Shown here in pieces: positions 42,701 through 55,800 of a DNA stretch of 64,000 nucleotides. The DNA lies in contig CM041552.1 of the NCBI GenBank assembly GCA_023238725.1, forward strand, positions 16,717,147 to 16,781,146. Reading direction: 5' to 3'. The position numbers were made by a program, and so were the translations under genes. The stretch's first letter is position 1. Every line of letters starts with the position of its first letter. The DNA comes from Scortum barcoo (Eukaryota > Chordata > Actinopteri > Centrarchiformes > Terapontidae). Below the pieces are notes generated by a model that did not search any database, was not told where the DNA came from, and was given only the letters and a program-made list of their open reading frames with translations.

Positions 42701-45700
42701 ATCGTAAGCTGCTGGAAGAGTATTACAGTGTTACTGTGTCTATACCTTTGTGTGCGTGGTGGTGAATGTGTGTGTGTGTGTGTACCTCGTAAGTGATCTT
42801 GAGGCTGGACTGCAGCAGTATGGGAGGAAATCTGGGGTGAACTTCTGCTGTCAGCCAGAGACGAAAGCCTGCTTTGGGATGTAGCACATTTAGCTCCTGT
42901 GGAGAAAGGATGGTAGACACATTAGAGATCACCATAGGAATATGAGAGGAATAAGAGAGCAGACTACTTGTGCAGTAGCAACAGGCTGTGGACATGATGG
43001 TTAGTTGGGGGCGTCATTTCCACATGTCTCCCAACCCCCCCCCCCCACACACACAAAAATGCAACACACAAAAATATACTGTGTTTCAAAATGTAAAATG
43101 GACTCAGTAGCTGGAACAATTAGAGGAGACTTGATTGCCCACATTGTCCAGACACTGTATCACACAGGTCCATCAATTTTCCAAAGTGCTTATCTTGTTT
43201 GGGGTTGCAAAGGGCTGGAATCTATCCCAGTATTTCCACAAAGGCGGATTCCAGCCAGCTGGGTTGGATCTAAACACAGGAACCTCTTACTGTGAGGTAA
43301 ATGTGTTAACCACAAAGTTCACACAAGAGCAGAGTATTACCTTCACACTGCAATGAATGGGCTTTTTGCTGCACCTTTTCATATCCATAATTTCAACATT
43401 CACGACAATCTACTGACTTCCAAAGATTCCCTAAAATAGCTTTTCTTATCTGTTAAATAAAATTCTCTTAAATAAAAGAGTGTGAATGCCACTGAGCCCT
43501 CATGAAAAACAAAATGGTTATATTTGTTAAGATTCATGGATATATTCAGTCAACCTTTTATTTACACAGTGTGATCCAATGGTCTTACATAGAAACAAGT
43601 GTACGTAGATAAGTAGAGTAAGCACTAAATACTTTACAGAGGATAACCATTATAGTATATCTAGTAAATAGATAAATAAAATATGTCCTCTTTTACTCTC
43701 TCCTTTTTTCTTATGCAGTTCTTTCTCCATTAGACTTCTCCACAATGACAAATCATTAACCCCTCTCTTTTCACCATCTCCATTACTGTCTCTACATCTC
43801 AATTTCCAGCTTTCTCTTGTTCACTTCTCTTCTTACATGCTTCCCTCTCCCCTATCTATTCTATCTTTCTCAAAGACTTGTGGTTAAAAATAGCATGCCG
43901 GCACCTTAGGGTCTTGTGTCGTCTGATTGGGTACACACACCAGCATTGACTTGTAATCAATGTGTTTCTGCATCATTTGGAACCTAATTCGTTCTCATGG
44001 AAACACACATGATCACAGAAAATCAAAAAACACAGAAACTGACATCCCTCGAAGAAAACTCCCCTCTCCCATTGTGTTGGTAAACTGTTGTGTGTCTGTG
44101 TATGTGTATGTGTGTGAATCCCATTAGAACAAATTGCGAGTGCTGTGAGAAGATGCAAGACAGAGACATTAACAAAGATGAAAAGAAAAGATGGATAAAC
44201 AGAGAGAGAAAGAGAAAAAGGAAGATAGAGAGAAGAAGAGAGAGCACTATGTTAATGTTAGCACATCAAAACTGATTTTTGTTACATATTTATTTTGTTC
44301 AGATACACTTACATGTATCTGCACACTAGGGATAAGAATCAAAAGATGCAGTAACTCTTGATCTAATAATATGACCATGTTTTGATAAATGAATGATGAA
44401 TTATATCACAGCAGAAATTATTCTGAAAGATGTGATATACAGTATTTCATTCATTCACTGTAACACAAAACTAAATGTCATTATGCAATTTTATTGTGTT
44501 GTGTGTGAGACATTATAATTGGAGGACAGACTAATGCCCAAACTGAAATATAGATCTATAAGTGGATGGAGTGTGTGACGTGAAAAATGAGATACAGAAA
44601 ACAGTGCAAGTGGAAGAACATGAGTGGACAGGGATGAGGGGACATCTGCACTGCCTACTTCAATTATGAACACTAACCGCTCTCCTCGTCTGCCTGTCTT
44701 CCCTCCTTTCTTCTCTCTCTTACTGACCAACTGGTTTAGTGGAGGACTGGAGAGACAGATGGCAAAAAGAAGCCAGAAAATTTTGAAAGTACACTAAGAG
44801 ATACAGTGAAACCGAGCAGATGGGCACAGCTACAGAAACAGAGGCAGACACTAAAACAAAGTCCTCTCCTGGTAAGATTTCCACCTGCCTGCTGAGGCTC
44901 GGCTCATCTTTCCCTACTTCCCTCCTTTCACATCCACTGTGTCTTCATTCTTTCTGTCCTATGCTCCCTGCCTCCTTCGTTCCCCTTGTTGCGTCAGTTT
45001 TTCATTTCAAGCTCGACTGCCGATACCCCAACCTCATCGGCTGCTGGGCAAAGAGCGAGACAAAGAAACTGTGAGAGAAAGAGAGACAGACAGATGGAAA
45101 GAGAGTTTGAGTTTTACAATAGGAGGAGAGAAAGAAAAAGTGGTGAGAAGGGTGAGGTGGAAACAAATGGAGACAAACAGGTCCGAAACAGAAAATGAAA
45201 TACTATGAGGAGAGGAAAAACAGGAGGAGGATAGTGGAGCAATGAGGGACAGAAGTAGGAGAGGTAAGCTGTAATAAGCAATGTTTAAGTCACTAGGAGA
45301 GGACAGGCAGGGGAGATCTCTGGCACACACACACTGAGGCCAATCAATGCTAACAGCTGTGCCTCCCAGTGAGATATGACCTGCAATGGTGACACAGCAC
45401 CAAACAGAACCCCAGTATAGCACATGGACGTAAACACAAAGGAAGCAGAAGACACATGTCAGCCCTCTGTTAGTTTTCTACAACTGTTAACACATATTTT
45501 ACTATATTTTTGCTTAAAAAACAACAAAAAAAAACTGTTCTCTTCAGCGGCATGCAGCTCAGCATGACAACTAATCATCCACACATCCACATCCACTAAT
45601 ACAGCCAGAACACTTCATACACACCTCAGGATCACCTCTTATACCAGGACACTGACAATGTTTGTCTGTCAAGAGTAATACTTAATTATACAATTCCTGA

Positions 45701-48700
45701 AAAAGTCACACCAACAAGTTGCACATGTATCACTATTATCTTCAGCGTCTTCACTAAACTTCACTAAACATATTTGATATAAATTAAGATTCCATGACAA
45801 GGAAAAATCATTCAGCACACCCACTGTGCTACCTTACAGTATAGATATTAATAAGAAATGCCTTATAGTTTTTTACAATTGCTTACATTCCTCTATAATG
45901 ACATCACTTTTTCAAAACTCTTTAGCCACTCTTAGCTGTTGCTCTACAATTCCAACTGCACAAAATAAACTAAAGTAAATTCCAGTTGTGCAACACACAA
46001 CTGGATATTCACTTCACAGACTTGCAGAGGATAGCTACAGACAGAGAAATACAGTTCTTGTTGAAATTACAGCTCAGTTCTCTTGCAATACACCTGGGTA
46101 AGATGTCTCGAAATATGTCAGATCCATCCCTGATACTAATCTCCTGCAGATATGCCCAGACATTCATCACGTTCAAAGGAGATGCCTGATCACATGGCTG
46201 GTGGACATAAAGTACCTGAATTTTGAAATACGCAGAAACTGAATGCATTTTGTGTCAAAGCAGTGAAAAGTGATTCGACACCAACTGCTGTTGTGCTGAC
46301 TGTGTGAAGAGTTTGGAAAAAATTAACTCACCATTGAGAAATAACTGTTACCAACTGTAACACAAACGCAATGATAAAAACATTTAGGAGAAGGAACATG
46401 AACACTACGGGCGACACACACTAACACACACTCGCTACATGCAAAGCAAGCATGATACAAATACATATACACAAACACATGCCCAGAGACAGACGAACAC
46501 ACTCACGCACGCACGCGCACACACACACACAGAAAGACAAACGCAGCCACACAAACAACAGCACAGTGACTAATGTGGCCTGACAGGTAGAGAGCAAAAT
46601 GTGTATATGCAGGCAAAGGACATGAGGTAATTTTAGATATGGAAATTTGGGCATCCAGTAGAATATGTTCTTGCGTTTGTGTGTGTGCAGCATTGTTGTA
46701 AAACTATAGATAAACACTGACAAGTGGGGGAAACAATAAATTACACACACACACTTTAAGTACACAGACCTTTCTCCCGAGCCCCATTTTGGCCTACCTG
46801 TCACTGTGGGCTTGAGATGATGTGAAGAAGTGCTAATTTCACTGGAAACAATTCTTGGACTTTAATGGATTTATTCCAATAGACTGTTTATCAGAGCCTT
46901 TCCACTCTTATAATGGATTCATTATCATATAACAGCCAATTTGATCACTCGTTTCCTGAGCTCATCAATAAGGGTCCTTGTCAGGTGCTATTATGTAATA
47001 ATTAAAGACACAACACACACACACACACACACACACATACACACACAGAGTACTTACTTTTTCCAGGAGGGGTAGCCATGTAGTGACAAGGTGAAGATTT
47101 TTCAGGCAAAGCCAGTCTCCATTTCGGGAACATTCCCTGAGCGTAGCTAAGGCCACATCAGCCTGTCCCTGACCCATAGAGATCTAGACAGACAGAGCGA
47201 GTTGGGGAAATGTAGGAGGGGGTGAGAAACAGAAGCAGTGGGATAGAAAATTTGATTCTACAATTGTAATTTCTAAGAAGTTAGGGGCAGATAATCTGAT
47301 TCAACATTTTAATTCATCTCTCTCCTCTGTGAGGGAAACCATGATATACTTTGCAACTGAGAGTCCTAATGTGATTTTTATCAATAAGTTCCCACATAGT
47401 GGCCAATAACTCATAGCTAATCTGATTTATATTTTTATGAAACAGGTGTAGGTTTTAGTAATGTTATCTGCAGCACCCATATGAGAGGAATTAAGTCTGT
47501 ACATCTTAAATGCCCCACATACACAATTATATATTGTATATACTGTATGTATAGTGTACATACTGCATCTTAGGTTGTAGTTAAGATGGAAATAGCAAAT
47601 GTCAGAATATTCTTGGTTAAGAAACAAGCTAAGACTGTGGGCATATATTTTGAAAGCTGTGAATAACATCTATGACACTTTGCACCCTGATGATCATTGG
47701 CAGGAGGTGTTACAATAGCCATTTAAAACAGAAGGATGGACCAATCTGAAACCAATTTCAAGTACAACTCAAACTCAAATGAAGGATCTTGCTAAGCAAA
47801 GGTACATGTGTTGTGTCTCTTTGATGGTGCTTTGAAGAGAGTTGAATCAGTGCCATGGGGGCATAGGCTACCCTATATATTATACTTTCTGAGTTTGAAC
47901 ATTTCATGGGATTTGTTTACAACTGCAAAAAGATAAAATAAAATAAGTATTGTATTACAACCAGGGGGCTGAGTATACAACTCTCTCATGTGAGGAGGGC
48001 CCATAGAGAATACGTATGTACAGGGTCCAGGATTTTGTGCTACACTCCTGATTACAACTGATGAACTCCACTGGGAGCAAATTATCAAGAGCTATGCCTC
48101 AAAAGTGTCTTTCAATACAACATCCAACGGGCTGTAGCACACCCATTTAAGTGCACAATAGACTATTTTATGGATCTGATCTTGGTATTGTGGTGAAAGT
48201 GGCCCCTCGCACTTGCTAATCTGCTATGACTTCTCCCATTTAATCCCATTATTCTCTACCTCATGATAGTTGTCCCTGCCCACAGTTTCAGCTGCTAAAT
48301 CTGCAAGCTCCTGGGACGGGTCTGCGCCTGGAGAGATGATAATCAACACCGGCTCCCATTCCAGCGTCTCAGTGTAGAGGCGGCGCAGATTCAGAGGAGG
48401 GGGGGAAAGCTCTTTCATACCTGCAGAGAAGAGGAGAGGGAGATGGGAAGAGAATGAAGGGTGTGAAAAAGACAAATCTGGCAAGTGTGTTGTAATATTT
48501 AATTTTGAAGTTGATAATGTTACTCAAAGTCAAAGTGACTGGATATACCGCACAGAGAGGGCACAGCAGGAGGGGACAGAGAAAGCCGGAAAAGATGACA
48601 GGGAGAAGGAGGGAGGGAACAAGGAAGGGTAGACAGTGCCTAAAGGGGGTTGACAACAAAGGGAGTTTGGGGAAAAGAAGTGGAAGAAGAGGGAGAGCAG

Positions 48701-49068
48701 AATGGAGAGGCGATGTTGGGAGAAGGGAGAGAGGGCATAAGAGGAAGACACGGAAGAGAGAAAGAGTGAGAGAGATTAGGGGGGTGATGTGCTGTGCATA
48801 CTGAGTGCTAGATATGCAGCAGTTTTCACCACACATAGCAGAAGAATACCTTGTCAGCCCCCTGGTGTTGAGAAGCCAGGCGCTTTGTGTGTGTTTCTAA
48901 AGTGAGTACGTGTGTCTGCATGTGTGAGTTTCCTCGCTGAGAATTAGGCTCTAATCCTGCTGTAATATGTTGAATCGCATATCAGATATGAGTTAATAGT
49001 GACACACACAAGCAGCGATACAGGCAGAGAGAGTGGCTGTGTTAGAAATTCCACTCATGCATGTATCA

Positions 49069-49121
<53 letters not shown>

Positions 49122-49791
49122 TCACGCACTGCTGTTTTTTCTGGTCGAGACGACTGCCCGAGCCTGAACATTCTTTTGGTGTCTGCTGCCAAATGAAATC
49201 TGCTGCACTGAAGTACACGCACGCGCACAAGGTCTTGGTAGAGAACATCTCAGAGCGACCTTTTGCTGCATCACCATGGCAACACTAAGAAAAACAGTCA
49301 TCTGACCACATGGCTTGTGATGTCTGACTGCAAAGAAAAAAAAATGGGGGCACATTTACAGAACGTGCGCGTGCACAAATACATACACAACTACTTTTGA
49401 CATGGGCAGGTAATCAGTATTCGTACTGCGGACCAGCATTCTCTGTCTGTGAATAGCAGAGTTCACCTTGGCTTTTATGACACACAATCAGGGCAAACAG
49501 GAGCCTAGAAAAAGACAGTGAAGGAAAGACTGAATGGCTAAGAATTAATGAGACACTTTGTTGTTAACACAGCGCTTGACATAGGCAGTCAGGTCTTTAT
49601 TTTAATATCTTTTTAGCTTTCCATTCAAATCCTGTAATTTAAGTTATACATTTGCATTTAAATGCTGATTGATTGTGACAAAAAAGGGGTCTCCTTGGCT
49701 TAATGATGAATGATAAGACAGAAGAAGAGATGTTTTTATGCGTATGTGCAAGAGGGTTTGTATTTTTGAGGAGTAGGGTGAGCAAGCACAA

Positions 49792-49824
<33 letters not shown>

Positions 49825-52800
49825 TGCGTGGTTGTGTTCACCCAGGCATGCCTATGTGAGTGAGCAGTGCCCAGGCCCGGACTGGGGGGATTGAGCGAGA
49901 TTAGCTGTAAGAGGATTACAGACCATGCCTCATTAGCATACTGATTTACAGCCAAAAACACATACACATACACACAAAATCTTCTTCTCTCCTGTTCCCT
50001 TTTTTAAAAATTTTATCTGTCTGTCTCCCCTTCGCTCACTCATTCATACAAACACTCTCACCCACATCATGCGCATGTGCACACACTACACCTTCGTCAA
50101 TGGGTTCACTTGGCGTTCAGGGAGTGTGAGGTATATTTCTATATCAGGACAAGGAGTAAGTGTGTGTTTTATGAGAGCTTCCCACAGACTTTCAAGAAGA
50201 GAAAGTGATACTTATGTTTTTTGGGAAATGGGACACGTGGTGTACCTTCACAGAATAAGTGAGGTAAGTACTCCAGAGTACAGACAGCCACATGTAACTA
50301 CGTAAACACCTGGTAGAAAACATTACCACACTGATAAAGGCTGGTGTGCCAGCCAGTAAGGTTACTGCTTAAGTTTTTATCCCAGATTTCACAAAAACTC
50401 TTACAGCCTTGTTGACACAGTAAGCAGTGTATCAGTCTCATAATCTGTAGGTCATGAATTCGGGCCTCACACAGGCCAGAGTTTCTTAAAAGCAGGTATG
50501 TGTACGCAAAAAAAAACTGATAAATGGAGAGGGTAATGACACTGTCAAATATGGTAATATTTATACACACCTTCAAATACAGAGAGATTGGCCGATGGGA
50601 CACCAAAAAATGCAGATATACAGAAAGACATGCACAGGGTTGAAGTGGTACCCTCAATGAGCCAGTATTATTATTAGCACTCTGGAGCAGCTGCACAACA
50701 GCTGAGACTGAGTTTCAGTCAATAGAGCTTTTGATATCAGTAGGAAGCAAGACAGTCACAGTACTGTGGCTCACCAAAGTGCTCTCTGCCTCTCTCTATA
50801 TCTCCTGCCTTTGATTCTTTTTAGCAGCCACTTCTTTTCAAGGGCTTTTTTGAATGTCCTATTAAGAACTGTTGTGAACAATTTGAGAAACGAGAAAAAT
50901 ACTGCAGTAAAAATACAGCAAATCATTTGAAAGAAAAAGTGTGTGATTTTTGTTGTAAGAAAATAAGTTAAGCTATAGTGGCTACTGTGACATCTCTATT
51001 ACATTTCCACACCTTGTCGGTAGAGAAGGCAGCGCCTCAGTTGTACGATCTGAAGGTTGTGAGTTAAAGCCTCATGCAGGCAGCTTTTTAAGTGAAATAT
51101 TCTGCATTTTCAGTTGTGGGCCCAATAATGAGGACTTAATTTGGGGCAGCCTTGCTGTAAAAAAGTCCTCAATTACATCCTCAGGAGGACATATTTGAAA
51201 GCTGCAAGCAGATCTGTTTCACCATATTTCGCATTTATAATTTTGCAGTTTTTCTCAATTGATTACACGCATATCCTAAAAGCATGGCTCATTTTCTTAA
51301 AGCTCTAAATGCAAATACAAAAACTCATACACAAAACCCAGAACTCCACAAACACTGCATTCAAGACAATGTTATGTCTTCTCAAAATTCTATTTAGTCT
51401 ATAAACGACAATCACACACGTACCATCAAATGAAAAGCAATTTTTAAGAACCAACTGAACACTGACATGCTCCATGAAAAACACTATGATGCCAGGGAAA
51501 CACTGCTATCACCTAAAACTCTGTCCCAGTAACAAGGACTTAATATAGGACAGTATGCGCCTCACCATAAAAGCCTCCTGTAACTGAGGACTGGTCGTTC
51601 CTATTCATTTAGAAAGAGCAGGGGTCAGTGGGAAACTCCAATGCTCGATCAACCAGTGGTGTAAAGTCCTCACTCACACGGGGCAAGCGTTTTAAAGTCA
51701 AATGACAACACAATACAATAGGAGAGACACATGGTACAATGCAAAAAAGACTATACAAACTTCAAATGAGGCAGTTTCCTTAGGAAAATGTATCACCTCA
51801 TAACAATGTAGAATGGTGGAGATACAAACAACTTACTAGAATAAATAATGTGGTATATGAATTTAAAATGAGTCTCTCCGTGGTTGAACTTGAAGTTGGA
51901 AACAATACCGTTACACTACCATTCATTCAGTTGTGTTTCATTATTAGTTGTACATTTGGGATTGCCTTGGAGCTGCTCTCAGTCCAGAAACACTCCAGCT
52001 CATCTTTGTTTGTTTTACACTATCCAACGTCAACCTTTGACACCATACCTCAAGCTCATCCATGCACACACATTCACCACTGACTGAACTGGCAGCAAGT
52101 CAGGCAAAGACATTCATGTTTATAAAAGTCAAGTTATTCCACGTTGTAACTATGACTATGACTATGATAATTTGTGCCAAATTATTTAAGGTTGACTATA
52201 GCCTTTGTGTGAACATGCTAGTCTGACTTTCTTCCATAATTGCAAAAGCATTCATCGCCTCGCTGGCACAGCATACGAAAGAGGCTCAGTTGCCTAAAGC
52301 GTGAACGGCGAACTCCCCAGCCAATACAGACGAGAAGTTTTAAAGATGTTTGGAATAATGGAAAGGTTAACCATCGAAAGTTACATATGAAGTGAGAAAT
52401 TCTATTGAATGATGACCATAGTGACATGGTCCAAAGCTACAGCACAAACAAATAAGTGGACATTGTGTTAAAATGGTCTTTACAATAATGGTTGTTTCAC
52501 AGTTGCCATTGTCAACTTCTCTGGATCACAACATACTACTTTTCAGGACTACTCGTACCTGTTCATTTAGAAAGAGCAAAGGCCACTGGAGAAGCTCCAA
52601 CATTGGACCGTCCAGTGTTGTAAAGTCCTCACTCTCTCAGCAAGTCAGGCACAGACATTCATGTTTGTGCCTGACTTGCTATGACAACTCGTTCCGCTCA
52701 CAAAATATACACGTTTTCAAGCCTCGTTGGCGCAGTAGGCAGCGCGTCAGTCTCATAATCTGAAGGTCGTGAGTTCAAGCCTCACACGGGGCAAGTGTTT

Positions 52801-55800
52801 TAAAGTCAAATGACAACAGACAACACAACACAATAGGAGAGACACATGGTACATACTGTCAAAGGTATACTGGTTGTACATCTGGGATTGCCTTGGAACT
52901 GCTCTCAGCCCAGAAACACTTCTGCTCATCTTTATTTTACACTATCCAGTGTCAACCTTTGATGCCATACCTCAAACTCATCCATGCACACACACCATTC
53001 ACCACTGACTGACCTGGCTGCCACATGCAATGCAGTATAGCTACACCCATTTACATTTCTGGCTGTAGATATATTCATAGTCCTCTGTTCCCCCTCTTTC
53101 ATCATAGTGGTGGGTCGGGACACAAATCATTTAAGGTTGACTATAGCCTTTGTGTGAACATCATGCTAGTCTGACTTTCTTCCATACCATCTTCCATAAT
53201 TGCAAACAAACTTTAAGCATCACACATAAATTCAGTTTTAAAATGAGTCTCGCCTCGCTGAAGTTGGAAACAATACCATCTAGTTTTATGCTGGGTCAGC
53301 ACACAAATCATGTAAGCAGAAAGTTGACTATAGGCTCAGTTGCAAAATGCTAATTTCTTCCATAGCGTGAACGGCGAACTCATTTAAGGTTGACCCTTTG
53401 TGTGAACATCCTAGCCTTTCTTCCAATACAGTCGCCTCGCTGGCACGTCGCCTCGCTGGCAGAAGAGGCTCAGTTGCCTAAAGCGTGAACGGCGAACTCC
53501 CCAGCCAATACAGACGAGAAGTTTTAAAGGTTTGGAATAATGGAAAGGTTAACCATCGAAAGTTACATATGAAGTGAGAAATTCTATTGAATGATGACCA
53601 TAGTGACATGGTCCAAAGCTACAGCACAAACAAATAAGTGGACATTGTGTTAAAATGGTCTTTACAATAATGGTTGTTTCACAGTTGCCATTGTCAACTT
53701 CTCTGGATCACAACATACTACTTTTCAGGACTACTCGTACCTGTTCATTTAGAAAGAGCAAAGGCCACTGGAGAAGCTCCAACATTGGACCGTCCAGTGT
53801 TGTAAAGTCCTCACTCTCTCAGCAAGTCAGGCACAGACATTCATGTTTGTGCCTGACTTGCTATGACAACTCGTTCCGCTCACAAAATATACACGTTTTC
53901 AAGCCTCGTTGGCGCAGTAGGCAGCGCGTCAGTCTCATAATCTGAAGGTCGTGAGTTCAAGCCTCACACGGGGCAAGTGTTTTAAAGTCAAATGACAACA
54001 CAACACAATAGGAGAGACACATGGTACATACTGTCAAAGGTATACTGGTTGTACATCTGGGATTGCCTTGGAACTGCTCTCAGCCCAGAAACACTTCCTG
54101 CTCATCTTTATTTTACACTATCCAGTGTCAACCTTTGATGCCATACCTCAAACTCATCCATGCACACACACCATTCACCACTGACTGACCTGGCTGCCAC
54201 ATGCAATGCAGTATAGCTACACCCATTTACATTTCTGGCTGTAGATATATTCATAGTCCTCTGTTCCCCCTCTTTCATCATAGTGGTGGGTCGGGACACA
54301 AATCATTTAAGGTTGACTATAGCCTTTGTGTGAAAATGCATCTGCTTTCGTCCATAATTGCAAAATCAAAAGGTGGTGCCAGTACTTGCATGAATATGAA
54401 ACAAACTTTAAATGGGGCAGTTTTCTTGGGAAAATATCTATTACTGAAATAAGTAATATGGTATATGAATTTAAAATGAGTCTCTCTGTGGTTGAACTTG
54501 AAGTTGGAAACATCCATTAGTTTTAGCTGGGTCAGGACACAAATCATGTAAGGTTGACTATAGCCTTTGCGTGAAAATGCAGCACTTTCTTCCATAATTG
54601 AAAGCTTCAGCCTCGCTCACAGCAGAAAGAGGCTAAAGAGAGTGCCTAAAGCGTGAACGGCGAACTCCCCAGCCAATACAGACGAGAAGTTTTAAAGATG
54701 TTTGGAATAATGGAAAGGTTAACCATCGAAAGTTACATATGAAGTTGAGAAATTCTATTGAATGATGACCATAGTGACATGGTCCAAAGCTACAGCACAA
54801 ACAAATAAGTGGACATTGTGTTAAAATGGTCTTTACAATAATGGTTGTTTCACAGTTGCCATTGTCAACTTCTCTGGATCACAACATACTACTTTTCAGG
54901 ACTACTCGTACCTGTTCATTTAGAAAGAGCAAAGGCCACTGGAGAAGCTCCAACATTGGACCGTCCAGTGTTGTAAAGTCCTCACTCTCTCAGCAAGTCA
55001 GGCACAGAGACATTCATGTTTGTGCCTGACTTGCTGTTCGACTGCTATGACAACTCGTTCCGCTCACAAAATATACACGTTTTCAAGCCTCGTTGGCGCA
55101 GTAGGCACAAAGTAAAGGCTACATGATAGGTCAGCGCGTCAGTCTCATAATCTGAAGGTCGTGAGTTCAAGCCTCACACGGGGCAAGTGTAGATATATTC
55201 AAGTGTTTTAAAGTCAAATGACAACACAACACAATAGGAGAGACACATGGTACATACTGTCAAAGGTATACTGGTTGTACATCTGGGATTGCCTTGGAAC
55301 TGCTCTCAGCCCAGAAACACTTCCTGCTCATCTTTATTTTACACTATCCAGTGTCAACCTTTGATGCCATACCTCAAACTCATCCATGCACACACACCAT
55401 TCACCACTGACTGACCCTGGCTGCCACATGCAATGCAGTATAGCTACACCCATTTACATTTCTGGCTGTAGATATATTCATAGTCCTCTGTTCCCCCTCT
55501 TTCATCATAGTGGTGGGTCGGGACACAAATCATTTAAGGTTGACTATAGCCTTTGTGTGAACATGCTAGTCTGACTTTCTTCCATAATTGCAAAAGCATC
55601 GTCGCCTCGCTACAGCACAAACAAATCAGTTGCCTAAAAGCGTGACAATTACAGCAGTTTTGTTAAAGGTGGACCTCCTCTCCAACATACAGGACAAACT
55701 CATCACAATGCTGGCACAGCAGAAAGAAAGAGCAAAAGCCACTGGAGAAGCTCCAACATTACCGTCCAGTGTTGTAAAGTCCTCACTCTCTCAGGCTCAG

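Noticed and set aside
48369..48836. 155-codon minus-strand frame overlapping a dync2h1 exon
   Set aside because: Different frame from the AAA6 exon and mostly the complement of a purine-rich tract.
52473..52763. 96-codon frame repeated identically in several array units as a possible protein gene
   Set aside because: Its 3' end is the tRNA-Met gene read in one frame, there is no domain, and identity extends equally to surrounding non-coding sequence.
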